From the NCBI RefSeq assembly GCF_949628265.1, contig NC_088789.1, positions 13,880,886 through 13,944,885 of the forward strand: a stretch of 64,000 nt of DNA, given 5' to 3'. Within the stretch, counting starts at the first letter, position 1; each line of letters opens with the position of its first letter. The position numbers and the translations under genes were made by a program. The DNA is from Cloeon dipterum (lineage: Eukaryota; Arthropoda; Insecta; Ephemeroptera; Baetidae). This document shows, in pieces, positions 1 to 13,985 of the stretch. The notes under the pieces were generated by a model. The model saw nothing but the letters and a program-made list of their open reading frames with translations, was not told where the DNA came from and made no database searches.

Positions 1-2479
1 GTCCTCATCAGGAATGGGAGCAGGAGTGGGAGGAGCCTCGCAGTCTTCAGTCGGAGGGCTCACGCAGCGGAGAGTGCGCTTGTCAAAGACCAGCTGGGCA
101 GGGCACCTCTGCAGTCGGGGGTAGCCACCCTGGCACTGCCAGTACCTGTTGCAGGACTTGCCAAGAGGCACGTTTCCGTTGGGGTCTTCATTGCAGAGGG
201 CTGGAAAATAATTTTTAGAACCAATGGATGAGCGAAATTATGGCAGCCTCTTACGGTGCTTCTGGCATCCTTCAACGTTGTCGGGCCAATCGCATGAGTG
301 AGCCTGTTCGCTGTAGAGCAGACCACCGATGCAAAGCTGCTCAGTGGAAGTTCCGTTCCAGCAGGTCCAGTATCGGGTGCACGAGGTTTCGTGTCCGAAA
401 ATGCCGTACAACCAGTCGCAGTGCTCAGTGGAAATGGGGGAGTCTGCAAAAGAACAGTTTCAAATAATTCAAGCGCTATACAAGAAATTGGAATAACTCA
501 CTGGCGAGCTGTTTGCCTTCGCAGTAGTTGCCCCTCCAAGGGTAGTCGCAGCCCTCGGTGACTCCGCGGTTTTTGCCAGCATACACGAGGCCGTTGGGGC
601 AGTCAAAGAGCTCAGGTTGGCCTCCAACGCACTCCCAGTACCTATCGCAATAAGTCTCATCTGGTACGACTCGGCCCTTTACTTGGCACGGGTCCAACTG
701 ACCTTTGCGAGGTGTTTGCTGCTGCTGCTGCGCCAGGCCTGCAATAATGTATTTTATTGATCTTTACGTATTAAGTAACATGACTCGAATATCAACGGTA
801 CGATGAGTACGTTGAATGAAAGGAGCAGCATTTATAAATATGTGCCAATTTTGCAGTCTCGCCTCAAGTGACAGTTCACTTTTATGATGGTGTGTGTAAG
901 AGAGTTCATGAACTAGGAAGTGTGACGTGCGATGAGCTCTATCCACATAACGTTGCAAACCGACTTGAGATAAATTGTTCTCAGTGTATTACTATCTTAC
1001 TTGGGCGTGCGTCTACTTCTCGCGTATTGATGTTACGCAAACGAACTTCGCGCAGCTCTTACTCTTTCGACCCAGAGCCACCTTAATTACATAATGAGCA
1101 GCTATAATCATTATGGGGATCAGTAATTTTTGGCCATTATTTATCTCAGGTAAAGATTAACCGCCTACCACATTTTGGAGGAAATTCAGAGTCGAAAATG
1201 ATTTCACCTTTTAGAAAGTTTTTATTGGTAAGAATTAATTTTAATATCTTTTAATAACTCGAAGAGAAACAGGGAAAGTGCTAACAGTTAGTTTTCCGAG
1301 ATTCAATTCAATAATTATCTGTAATTAAGACTAGTTATATATATATTCTTTTTATAGCAAACAGCACACGTCTCAGGTGATACCTGAAGCATATAATATT
1401 AGACCCGGTTGCTGATCGCGGCGCGAAAAGAAAGACAGTGAACGCCCTTGATAAGTATGCATGCTCGGAGTTGTGGTTGAGCTTGACATTTTTTAGTTCG
1501 AGCTTTTTAATTGCTTTCACGTTTCACCGACAGCATATATATTCGAGCCAACTCCTGATCACGTTTTCAGCTACTTATATATTTCCACTCGAAGTTATGC
1601 GAAGAAAAATGGAATGGAAATTATTTGCGCAGTGACCAAAATTGCTAGAAATTTAATATATTCAATTAAGCACATCAATTTGAGTCAATTGAGTTAAAAA
1701 AGGACAGGGACGACCATTAGTTTCATTCAGTCTGACTACTTCACCGTCTTATTTTAAGTGGGAACTCTCCGCGGAATGCGAATATCTTACACGGCCCATT
1801 GTACTGCTGAATTATATCATTATATTTAAAGTGAGCTAATTTTTTCTCCAGTGCATCTCGCAATGCGCTCCATAATGCCAGATGTGATACAATGTGTTTC
1901 AAACCCATTAAAACTGGGTTTGAAACAATTTAATAGAAAGAAAATGTAAGGTTCTCTCACTTGTGTTTGTAATTACAGCTTTAGAAAACTTTGAAAGCAA
2001 GGTTTCTTTATCCTACATCTACCTATTTTCTTTCACACGATTCACGCCAAGAGCAGAATGTAAATTTTCGTTGGCACCATTTAGCTTTTTCCGTTGCTGG
2101 AATAATAATTGACAGCGATGTAGCAAAGGCGAAAGAGAGATAAAACATTTAAGTGAAGAGAACAAACGCTTTTCGTTTCAATACCCACTTTCTCAAAAAT
2201 TAAAATCCGATAGATCAGTAGATTTAGCCTAAAGCTCCTACCGATTAAGCTACGAGAAAATTAAATTAAAAAACGAGAACCTTCTGGAACATCGTATGCT
2301 GGGGTTTATCAGTCAATAAAAATACGAATTTTGTGTGCTATATGCTGTAAATAGTGTTACTATCTAGACACCGCAGAACCATAAATTGACAGTCACATAT
2401 CAGACATTTTTTTAGATAAGTTACATACCAACAGCGATGAAGCACGAGAGGGAGATGAGGACTTTCGATGTGGACCTCA
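1..2479 (-). CDS. CPAP3/obstructor-type protein with three chitin-binding (peritrophin-A) domains, 3' end outside window
   Basis: A secreted chitin-binding protein expected in cuticle or another chitinous matrix. Exons on the minus strand: 2479-2429, 738-502, 443-255, 200-1 (continues off the window). Exon 1 encodes a signal peptide beginning MRSTSKVLISLSCF. Three six-cysteine ChtBD2 modules follow: the first around CDRYWECVGGQPELFDCPNG (exon 2), the second around CTRYWTCWNG (exon 3), the third around CNRYWQCQGGYPRLQRCP (exon 4). A Pro-rich, acidic tail (PPTPAPIPDED) runs off the edge. All junctions have GT-AG ends and keep one frame. Three closely spaced ChtBD2 domains after a signal peptide is the CPAP3/obstructor plan, but I cannot say which member it is. 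The 1.7-kb first intron (739-2428) shows nothing I recognise. Confidence 0.88.
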
Positions 2480-5400
2480 TGGTGGCTCAGGAACGACTGC
2501 AGACACCACGGAAGAAAGTTGAGCTCCACCGCTGAGGCCCCGTGTGTGTAGGAGAGAGTTGCCCTCGCGCGCTACGAGCAGGCGCCTCTTCGCGTTGTTT
2601 CCACCGCCCGACGGCCAGCATCTTCCACTCCAGCGGTAATTGGCCCTTTGGCCGTCGATCGGCTCCCCGACGCGGCTCCATAATGCGATTGTGGCCCATT
2701 CAGCAAGTCTGCAACTCATTATTCAGAAATGGTTTTTGCATAAATTACACATTTACGGACGAGACGCGGAAATGTCAAACATAATTTCGTATGTGCGTGT
2801 TCAGAGCTGTGTTAGGCAACTCGTAAATCATGTAATTTTCACCACACTATGGAAGTATCTTTGAGGGAGCTTATCTGCAAAATTATTATATTGCGCTATC
2901 AAGTACTATATTATTACTTGTTCAAAACCAATAAAATTCTCAATTTCCATTTCACAAAACCATAAAAATTATTTGCTTTCGCTTTAGAACTCTCAAATCT
3001 ATCAAAAGTAATTGTTCTTGCAATATTTTGCTAGTATTAAATGCCTTTTCTTTGCTGTATTTTCTTTTAATTGTTTAATTTTATGTATTTGACATTAAAG
3101 AATAAATAATATAATATATAATTACATATGCTTTTGTGCTTAAGAGTGAGTGTCAAGAAAATTAGAATTTTAATAGAATTAAATATTATAAGCAAAATAG
3201 ATCAGCGAAACGTCTAAATTTTTACAGAGATCTCGAAATATGAAATTGTGGTTCTATTTAGGAGCAAGAAAACATCAACTCAAAAATCACATGAATGTAG
3301 TATTCAAGTAGTGTAGTGGATTGCGCTCATCTCCGTGCTTGCTAGCGTTGTCGCTATTTTTTATACGCGAAAGTTGGGCGCCAGATGTAAGTGAAGTGTA
3401 AGTAGTACAGAGAAGGTGATCCACCCCATGCCTTCTCACTTGCCAAAGAAATTTGAGCGAAAGAAAGCGGCGAAGAAACGAAAGAAGAGGCGACAGGGCC
3501 GTGCGCGAGCGCGCTTTCAAGATCTCTGCATGTGCATCCAGTTGAGCCTGAAAAATTATCCTCGCTGCATGTCATCTGCGCTCTCAATGAGCAACTCGAT
3601 CGCTGCTTTTACTTTTGTTTGCCAACGCGCAATCCTTGCAAGGAGAAATGCACGACACGAGAGTACCATTTTGCACAACATACATATATATTATATGATG
3701 TGTGTGTGCTCCTCCATTAGTGGGGCGTTTGTGTTTGATTCTCTCTCCTTATATTTAAATATGCTACGGTCAAGAAGTGTGAAAAGCACTATTTTTATAT
3801 CAACGTGAAAGCGGTGTGATATTCGCCGCTTCTGATATCCTCGTTTAATCAAAGCCACTCCTGACACACGCAGCAATTTTTAAAGTGGAGATTTTTAATT
3901 AAAACTTTATGAAATAGAGACGATGATAATGTTTTCTTACTGAGGCGTTAACATCTTTGGTTATAGTTTTACCTCATATCCAATTTCATTTTAAGAATGC
4001 TGGGAACGTTGCTAATATTTATTTCGGTACTTCAAATGAAAACAATTATAAGAAATTCATCATTAAACATTAAAATGAAAATAGCCAGAAATAATGTTAG
4101 ATTAATTACTGTTCAGCAGCAATTATTTAACAAAATCAATGGCTTGCAGACAGCTGAGGCTCAATATTTAAAAAAAAAACGCTTATTCCAATTTATAAGA
4201 ATGAATTTATTTTATTCACTAGACTGCTTTCAGGTTTTCTGCAAACAATGCCAACTCAATTTTTAATTGTACTTTTACAGTATTTTTTCTAACAATCTGC
4301 GCTTAGTGCTAAGCTGAACATATATTCAGCATAAATTAAAATAGGAGAATACCCTGACCTGCAAATATTTGAATTATTAACCATGAAAACAATAAAAAAT
4401 CTTCACGCTGAATTTGCAGCCTCTTGAGCAGAAACTTCTTGAACCAAACAAGTGTGATTACGCGGCATGAGTAATTAATTAGGGTTTCAAAAGGCGGCTG
4501 CTGGAGTCGTGTGTGTGGGGCCGGAGAAAGTGCCGCCGCGTGCACATACCCAGCAGCTACTGCGCGCTTGTTTGCATTTTAAGGTAAGCATCACCCGGCT
4601 GGCTGCTGCGAGATCTCATGCATAAAAACCAGGGAATTACTCAAAAGGCGCGCGCGCGCGTGAACTCGTGAGCGGCTTCCAGAGACTTTAACGAGCGACT
4701 TTGTGCATTGTGAGCTACAAAAAAGAGGTAATTGCGGCGCTCCGTTTGCCAATCAGCAAGAGAGATGACCATTCGTGAGAGGGACGAATTTTTGGGACAA
4801 ACAATCTCTGTTATTTCTCTGAAGGCGAGAAGCGCGTCTTTTTAATCTTCCAAGCAGTTTTTACTGCCATTTAGAGAAAGTGCGATGGCGCGCCTTTTGA
4901 GGTTTTCAAAGAACCAGTCCAGCGACAGTCGAGATCAAAGGTTAAACCCACCCGTTGCATCACTTTTGGGCCGGCAAAAAGAGCCTCTCGTCTCTTTCTT
5001 TCGCGCCATCGAGCCAGAGAAAGGTCCAGCACCTAATTTGAATATTTTCCTTCATCCGCATGCGTTGAATAAATATTACTTTCCTTACGGCCTTGAGTGC
5101 GGCATAAATTTGCTTTCAATGTCTCTTTTAGAGTTGGATAGGGCTCAAATTAATTGTTGGAAAGAAATTCAGCGACCTTTGCACTTTCCAAAATTTGCAA
5201 GACATTATTAAAACCACAGCGTGAGAAAAAAAAAACTATATTCCTTTATACGAGAATGGATATTTGAGAAGAAAATGCGCGACACAGATATCGTGCAAGG
5301 CTCCCAACTCATTTTTTTTTCAAGATAATATTATATATAACACACTCGCAGAATAAACACGTATTATTCAAACTAGGTTGGGCTATTTGTATAGCTTCAC

Positions 5401-7316
5401 TCTCAATCACTTAAAACTGGTTTAGTAATTCATTTAATCAATGTTCCTTTTTGTAACAAATTTGCAATGGTCATTTACGTTATGTTGTAACATGATGTTT
5501 CATAAGAACAAAATATATTCTCAGAGAAATAATTCTTTTCAATTGAAAATCCAGAAAAAATGTGATCCGCAAGTTGCAGCTAGTTATTTTAACAGTTTTT
5601 TAGATCATGCGTTATGATGCAGTTTTACATGACCAATAATTATTGTTGAATCTCTTGTGTGAGTTTTGGATAAAAACTTGAAAGATATTAATTTTTGCAA
5701 TTCATCTTTCTACATAAAACAATGCTGCTTGTATTTGGACAAATAATCTTGATAGAAACCGCGCTATTTCAGAATTAAAACACATTGCTCCTTTCAGTGG
5801 TGCCAGGGCGTGCTTATTTTATGAGATCACAACGGTGAAAGTTCAATAGCACAATATCTGTAAGGTACTCTCGTGCACACCTAATTTATGGCAACGTCTT
5901 AGGAAAATCGCTGCGGAAACAAATCATTATTGCTCCTCTCATTTTGAGTTAATGTATAGCTCATTGCCTTATTTCCATGCATTAAATTACATATCCATAA
6001 AATGCAATATTTTAATGTAACTATAATATTAATTCGATTCGCTCTCGTGTAATATCAAAGAGTGAGAATTCTTAATTATTCCCTTGAGGCGGCGGTTCAA
6101 AATTATATTACATCAGACGTCTTTGTTGCCGAGGAAATAAAAGAGAATAAAAGGAGCAGGAGAGTGACCTAGATTTTGGTCATTGTTCTTGCAATCACGT
6201 AGTTTTGCAGTAATTTATTTTGTTTGAAACCAAAAACTTCCTAAAAACGATCAACCTTCCCTAGGAGAGCAATAAAAATTGCGCAAATAATTTATTTTCT
6301 TCTAGATATGAGTCAGAGCTAACGTAATTTGGTTTCAAAAGTCCTGCAATCGATGAGTCAAAACTAAATGGTGAAAAATGCACGTAAATTGCGTAGAGCT
6401 TGATCGAGTGAGAATATTTTCCAAACACAACTAGGCACAAAAATATTGAAACCTTATAATATTATCGGTTTTGTCCTTTCATTAAAAACTGTATTTACTA
6501 TTTCTTTAATGCATTTCATGGAAGCTAACAAATTGTCAGATTAGTCCCAGATGCAACCTGTGGTGATTGTATGTACTGCGGATTGCATACCTGCGAAGCA
6601 CGCAGTGATTAGGCCTTCAGTGTAGCTGCTTCCAATGCAGTCGCGGATTGCGCATGAGTGTGCCCGCGGGAGGTACGTGACGAAACTCACAGGCAGCTCT
6701 GGCAAAATCTGGCTGATGCAATCCCTTTCTATTTGCTAGAAAAATCATACCAACTTACGAATAAAATAATGTCTCTTACGAACACAAAATTATGATACTT
6801 GAAATAGCTTTCATTTGTTAAATAATTTTTTAATGTTGAAATTTATCATTTTTGATAATTATTCTAACATTTGAGATTTAAAAATGTGAAATATAAATAT
6901 AATGCATTGCGTTAATTTCATTTTGTTTTCAAGTTTGCAACGCTTTCTCCATCACGTTGGTACTACCTACTGTTGGAAGCGTCAGCCATGTTTATTCTCA
7001 CAATAACACAGTAATGATTCACACGAGTAAATTTGAGATCTTCTTAAAAGCTATGGAAAAGAAATAGGGAGTGTGTTACCCTTCGAAATTCGCTTTCAAG
7101 GTATTGTGGAAAATGTTCTCGTCCGTGGATCAACAATTTGAAGAAACATCGTGCTTCAAAACTTGTGGAAAAACGCAACATCTGGACTCAAGGCTAGCGT
7201 TGGTCAGAAAATTAGATATTGTTTTTTGTACGGGAAGAGGCACGTTCCAGTATTTTCATCGTCCGCTGGTTTCACCCCTCGATAGAATTTTGTGTTGCTG
7301 AAGTTCTACCTCGCAA
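2480..7316. other. Intergenic region between the obstructor-like gene and PPP1R15
   Basis: AT-rich sequence holding the divergent upstream regions of the two flanking genes. No recognisable protein domain was found on either strand. One short GC-richer, exon-like island lies near 6588-6730 and is reported as a finding. A 108-codon open frame at 4885-5211 has no recognisable features and was rejected. Confidence 0.6.
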
Positions 7317-10300
7317 ATGAAGATCACAGACTCTGTAGCGTCTCGCAACGAAATGGCACCTAAGGAATTCAATCCAGACACCATTAGTCTTCCGAAAATT
7401 GGATTCCCAATGACCATTGTGAACTCGAGTTTCGCCTGCCCTCCTGAACTAACGTATGCAGAGGTCGTCAAGCTCATACCCAGGTAATAATTTTATTATC
7501 TACATATAATCTACTCCGATCTGCATAGAATTACATCTAATTTTTATTACTTTCTAACCTTTTTTTAGATGCTTATAATGTTACCATGTTTGCAAAGCTG
7601 AATCACGTGTGCCACTTACGTATAGATAAATTTCAGTTTGTGGTTCTGATTGTTACTTATTTTGCGTGTAGATTTAATTTGTTTGGATTATTTATCAGCT
7701 TTTATTCGCATTTTCGTGATTTTAATTCGCACTGACACCCTGCTGCATCAAAACTGCCTCATATTTTCCAACTAAAAACTGCATGGTGGAAACTCAATAA
7801 GCGTCCAAATCATTAAGTGGCCACCCCACTGTCAGTATCCCGTTCATGCTAAGATGGACATTATTTCATAAGTGACCAGTGGCCACTAACCGACTCACAA
7901 AGAATTGGACGCTAACCGACTTTTAACCAGTTGACTCACGCTTTTCCACGACACGTGGTTCTTTCTAGATGTTGCACCTGTATAAAGTTAAGTAATTATA
8001 AAACATATTATCTTATCATTCAGTTCTTCTTAATCTTAATTGCCATTATCTATTAACGGTTTTTTCTGCGCCTTTTACAAAGAGAGATCCTGCTATTTAC
8101 AAACGTTTACTGTATGAACAAATGGAAATATGGTACCCTTCGGGTACCTATTCACACACAAAATGTGCGCGAGAAAGAATCTAATTGCGTGTTTACCATT
8201 TTATGTGTGCAATTCACGCTCTATTAAATATAAAAAGGCGTTGAAATATTCTTTTCCGAAAACTTAAAAAGTTGAGTATTCATAATTATATTGGGTGTAT
8301 ATAAGGTGGAAGTTGCGTCAGACATACCCCTATTCGCACCTCACTTACTCTCACCCCAATGAGGTGTACTCACCCCCCATTCGCACCTTAATGAGGCGTG
8401 AGCATCACACATCCAAGCTATTTGCAGAGTTGCCCAGTAATCTACAACAAAATGTGTTGCAACAATGAATTCTATATTTATGGAGTACAAACATTTTACA
8501 TAGGTCAGATTAAATTGACAGTTACATGAACCGTGGCAAAAAGGGACGAGCAGGAACTGCATTACTGACCGAAACAAAAAATTGTAATGACGTTGTCACG
8601 TGCCGCACTATATAATTAATAGTTAACCACTATCACAACATATTAAAAATTTACACCACAAGAACTGCTCGCACAGGGAGGGAAATTTTTGCAAAACACA
8701 ACTTTTTATTTATTTATTAGAACCTCTGCACAGCACATCCCGTGGGCGAGCTCACTGAGTCCCAGACCTCAATAACACCGCCGAGCGGATAACATGGTGC
8801 CTGAGTGGCCCGAGTGGCCGCAAATGAGCTTGGGCCCAATGTGGCCATCTTTTCGCCACCAGGAAATATAGGAAAATTTTCAATCTGCAAATTGCAGCTA
8901 GTTATTGTCTGCATTATAAAGCTTAACTCACAATCAGAAATTTCTTTTACACGTGTTTTAGATATCAACTTGAGTGCCCCTTCTCACACCCAGCTTTAGT
9001 TGCTTCATGGCTCGTACGCTATGCTTTGTTTGCCGCTGATTGTGGGTGGATGATTTATTCAGGACTAATAAAACCAGCCTATGTTGGGTATTATATCTTA
9101 AGAACTTTATTTCGTTTATTTCTGTATTTTTTAGTTTTTTTTGCATTACCTGTAATTTTTAAGGCCTAGCATCTGAATATAATGACGTTGTGCTTTCTTT
9201 CTTTCTAAGGTTTTTGCTTAACAATTCTCACAGATATATACTAATCATATTGCATCTGGTGGCTGTTGGTTGCGATAGTTAATTACAATAATTAAATTTC
9301 GTAAGCATGTGTGTATGTTTCGGGTTTCATTATAATTGTAACTCCCTTCTTTCTTATTGTGATTGTTTGAAAATTTCGAATTATCTTGCATCACAAGTGT
9401 TGTGTCATCCATTGAAAAATAGCGTAAATCCAATGTAAATACATCACTATGTTACAGTACGGCCATAACATCCGCTCTCTTCCTTTTTCTTCTCGTTCAA
9501 AAATATTATCGTGTTTTATTAAGAACAAGATTGAACAGAGAATGCAGTTTGTACCAACCAAATAGTTATACCATCCATCATCGATATACATTATGAAATT
9601 AAGAATTTTTAATAACATAAATTCCGATAAATATAACGTTGAATAACTTTAAAAATTGTTAACAACAACAACAACATCAAAAACATTAAAAGTGAAGCAA
9701 TATTTTTTGTATTTACAATGGTAGCTGGATTTGATTAAAGTATTCCTGTGTAAAATGATAGTAAGACAGCTATTGAAACTTTGGTCACTATTGAGCATTA
9801 AAATATTTTGTTCTTAATTTTTCAGAATTCCTCATCTGTCCAGTGCAAATTCCAAAGCAACATTCTTCGCACCTGCGGAAAAGAAACCTCCAGCCTTGTA
9901 TTTTGAGTACAAATTACCATCACCAATTATTGATCAGTGTCTCCTGGTCCCGTATAATCGCTCTCAACCGAGATACTTTACACCGTGGCGATTCAGTCGT
10001 CAAATACAGCAAAATAATCAGCTCTCCAGGAAAAACAATCGCTCGGTCTTTGTTGAGTATAACTGGCGAAATCCCTCCGCCGCTTCAAACCAAGAGCAGA
10101 AGATGAAAGAAAAGAATGAGCCAAATTCTCAAGAAAAGGAAGAAAATCATCTGAATGAAAAGTTACTGGACACTGAACAGCCCAAAATGGATACATCACC
10201 TGCTGATAAGACTGAATCACTCGCTCTCTGTGAGAGCAGCCCGCCCTCAATGCTAAGATGCCTATCTGTATCCTCAATGGTGCGTATATCACCTAAAATT

Positions 10301-13300
10301 ATTAAAATTATTCTGACCACGAATTTTTACAGACCAGTGAAGATAGTGCGGTTACATTTGACAGATCCTGCAGTCCACCAAAATTGGAAATATCTTCTGA
10401 TGAGTATGAAGAGAGTGAAGATGACGAAAGCAACACTGACATTGAACAGCTAGTGGACAGTTCAAGCGCATATGAATCTGGAGTGGAGATTGAGAAGGCA
10501 ATAAATGATGGGGAAAATTTACAGGTTGGTTTTTTTAGCCCTTGTAATATTAATTTTGTCTTAAAATTTAGTGCTCACCTGGTGTTGCAATAATTTTTGA
10601 TCCTTAAGACATCCTAAAAACTAAACTAAAAAAAGCATTTATGACTAATAAATATTCCTTTGATTGTTTCAGGCTGAAGAGTGCAGTCAAACAAAATTGC
10701 CCATCAAATCAAATGTTCCTTTAACTTCAAGACTGCGCACACACTCTAGTTCGTCTGATTCATCCGAGACTGAAGAAGAAGAAGAAGAAGAAGAAAGTGA
10801 GGATGATGAAGATGATGACGAAGAAGACGATTGCGATGAATCTGAAGTCAGTGAAGATGACGGTATTGTATTTGCAGATGAAGAAAATGAATGCGTCGTA
10901 AATGGTCATCTGGATGATAGCGAAGATGAGGATGATTTCATTGTCTTTGGAGAGGTAAGGAAAAACTTGAGTAATAAGTTTGTGTCAAAGCTCTCGTTGG
11001 ATAATTTTGCTTATATTGTCTACTTTTGAGCATCTTAACTCTTAATGCGTTCTGAGCATCTGGCAGCGGTCCAGTTCAAACAAGATGAGGAATCATGTTT
11101 GAATTAATTGAATTGGCCCATTATCAAACTTAACCAAGCAGTATTAGACGAATTGTCATTAACATGATAAGCTCACACGTGTCTGATCATTAATTGCGCC
11201 GTTGAGGAAGTGAGGTGATACTACCCGAAGACCATAAAATTTGAGCGCAAAGAAGGAGGGCGCTGGGTTCTATTTTTAATTTGTGCGTGAAGAGAGAAAT
11301 TCTTGTGAGCAGATTTTTTTTTGCATCACGCACACTAGTAATTGAGCGAGAGTGCGCCGCGAAGGGGTTAATAATTTCAAAGCGAATTGCGCTATAGTTT
11401 GAGCTCTCAGGCTGTTTGCCAGTTGTTTATTGCGACAGCCAAATAATGCAGCGCTCTTTGGCGCATCTCAATGTCCAAAATATTCGGTGCATTTTGCGTG
11501 TGCTGCGTTAGAAGGAAGGACGCTCTTGTTCTGCAAAGAAAACACACCGCCAAGGTTTGACATTTTTGCGGTTCACTAGTTTGATTTCATATCATTGTGC
11601 AAATGTTGCGTTTTGTGGAACGATTTAAAGTAATGTGAACATTTCTAGCTAGCAATGATATAGTAAATTAATGCTTTCCCCTGTCTCAATTTTTAAAAAT
11701 TAGTCTCGAATAATTGCATTTACACTGATACCTGCTTTTAAAGTGTCTCAATAAACTTGTGTGGAACCTGAAACGCCAGAATACATCTCCTGCTTGCTCC
11801 CCTTGAGCATGATTGTGAGTCACTTTATTTAATTGAATTTATATTTACACGTTTCTCGTGTTCGGCATGGCAAAGTTAGGTAATTGAATTCGCTCTATAT
11901 AGGAATTAAAATATATTTAATAAATCGCAACGCCTTCAATTTTCTCATCTCGCATCTATAAACTCCTCAGGTATTTCGCGTTTTTACAGTTATGTAGTAA
12001 TATGTTTGTATTGAGTTTTTACTAATAAGCTTTCAACGATGTCAATTTCTTAATTCAGATTCTTAAAATCATACTATGAGTTTCATTGATACCCACAGTC
12101 ATTTTTTCATTTTCTCCTAGCGAAAATCATCTCTGCCAGCAAATACCTTTTGCGAGGTTTACTTTGCTAGCCTAAGATCAAATCCACATGAAACACATAT
12201 CCTGGGTTGCCAAGAAATTTGAGGACTAACATTCACATGCACTTCTCATTGTTTGACAATCTGCGAGAGCAATAAATTTCATAGTGCGCGGAACACGACG
12301 TGTTAAGTATTTGTCATAACTTGACCAATCTGAGAATAAATCAAAGTTTCGCGTCCTTTGGCAAAAGAGCAAAATACTCGCCTCTTGAGCAATGCCGCGT
12401 TAGGATTTCCACTGCTTCTCTATCTGCTCCGTGCTCCGCTCTCAAGCACAGATGCGGACGCGCGACAGATGAAGCCGTTTACTGAACTGACCAAGCGGCG
12501 ACTTAACGATACTTCTGTGTCCCAATCAATTAGACACCCCAAGGTAACGAATGCTAAATTTAGCCCCTGAGCTGCCGCTTTGCCATCTGATGCTCAGACA
12601 CACCGTCCGACAGCTTTTTCCGATCGCCATCGATATTACATTACGCGACTAAAGTACCTACGGACAGTTAAAATTAAGCCTCCTTCTGATGTCCAGGGCT
12701 CCGGTGACGAGGAGGAAGAGGAAAAAGACGAGAAACGGGAGGAAGAAATCCAACGAGAGGAGGAAGAAAGTGAAGACGAGACCGATCGCGTGCGAGTAGA
12801 ATCTGCAGTTCGTCGGAAAAGATATCCTGATAAAATCAAACCTGCTAAATCAAATCTGAAGGTATTTATTCATCTCATATACATACGTTGACGTTACTCA
12901 TTAAATGATCCTAAGAAATTATGCTTTCACAAAATAACCATTACTAGCTTAAAAATTAACTATTTCTTTCGGCTTTTTCATTATCATTGTTTTTTGCACA
13001 ATATTTTTAGTATCATGTGTACACACTCCTATTTAAATTAATTCTAATGATTTAATAAATATTTGAGATTAAAATATAGTATCGTACTCTAATCATTATT
13101 TATTATAATGAAATATTTTCATATTGAGCCGAATTTCACGCTGCACGAAGCATTTAACATAAAATTGTTTTTTCTTCTAGTAATTAATGTCACTGACACT
13201 TGGCTCATGTCCAGGTGGTCAGTAACCTTTGCTTTTAGATGTAATTAATGGAGTGTTGAATGACTTTCTTTTGGGCTTTCTTCTGCTGACATGACGCATA

Positions 13301-13549
13301 GAAAATCATTAACTTTAACACCCATACAACTCTTACTTTTTTTATTTGACAGACACATTTAATTAGCTTGTTTGCTAATTCTAAATTAAATTGATGTAAA
13401 TAAATTAAACTTGACCAAGTTATTGTAATATATTACATTGTTTATTTAAAGTAACTAAAACGAAGCAAATAATGTAGTTAATTATTATGGTTTTAATGCT
13501 TGCATCATGCTAATGGAGAAGTAGTATGAAATATTTCTTGCGATTGCTG

Positions 13550-13622
<73 letters not shown>

Positions 13623-13985
13623 TCGATCTGGTTTAGGGATGGTATTAAATTACCTCTTCAAGTAGTTTTGTTTATTGAAGTAGCATTTTGAACTGCATTT
13701 TCCCCAATACATAATAATTATTTTGCTTTCCAGGTTCGTTTCGCAGAAGTTGATGATATCTGCATCCTCTACGACGACGAAGATTACCAAATGGCCAGGG
13801 TCAGCGAGTGGGAGAAAAGGGCTACTGACAGCATCCGCTTTAGAGAGAGGATAGCTAACACTGCTTTAGTGCTTAACCCAGTGCTGGCTCCAGAGCACCG
13901 ACTGAAAATTCAGGAACAACTGAAGATCGTTACGGAAGGGAATCCTCAGAAACACACATGTTGTGTTGTCAATGGGAGACACTGA
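7317..13985 (+). CDS. PPP1R15: PPP1R15 (GADD34/CReP family), regulatory subunit 15 of protein phosphatase 1
   Basis: It recruits protein phosphatase 1 to dephosphorylate eIF2-alpha and end the integrated stress response. Six exons: 7317-7483, 9826-10279, 10333-10524, 10673-10954, 12697-12861, 13734-13985; total 503 aa. The decisive part is the C-terminus: a PP1-docking RVxF motif, KVRF, made across the exon 5/6 junction, then a block with WEKRATDSIRFRERI, matching the conserved GADD34/CReP core (in vertebrates W-E-x-x-A-R-D-x-x-R-F-x-x-R-I). The middle is very acidic, with long Glu/Asp runs in exons 3-5, as in family members. The N-terminal third is not recognisably conserved. The start at 7317 is the first in-frame ATG of the open exon. 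A poly(A) signal AATAAA lies at 14514. Intron 1 is 2.3 kb and intron 4 is 1.7 kb. Confidence 0.9.
7798..7917. repeat. Imperfect inverted repeat in PPP1R15 intron 1, possible MITE
   Basis: Two arms share AGCGTCCAA (left about 7800, right as TTGGACGCT about 7907) and an inner pair AGTGGCCAC/GTGGCCACT. The outer ends lie next to TA dinucleotides. No coding content. Confidence 0.35.
8722..8862. repeat. Dispersed repeat, copy A (PPP1R15 intron 1)
   Basis: About 140 bp, GC-richer than its surroundings, bounded by A/T-rich stretches. It aligns along its length with 49432-49556 in the same orientation. Shared blocks include AACCTCTG, GCCTGA(G/A)TGGCCCG, GAGCTTGGG and TGTGGCCATCTTTT. By eye they agree at about three quarters of positions with small gaps. 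Two copies suggest an interspersed family, perhaps a SINE or MITE fragment. No terminal repeats or target duplication are clear. Confidence 0.6.
13553..13618. repeat. (AT)n microsatellite in the last PPP1R15 intron
   Basis: An uninterrupted run of about 33 AT dinucleotides, about 110 bp upstream of the last coding exon. Confidence 0.95.

Noticed and set aside
4885-5211. 108-codon open frame starting MARLLRFSKNQSS
   Set aside because: No domain, no splice context and no neighbouring exon; composition and length are compatible with chance.
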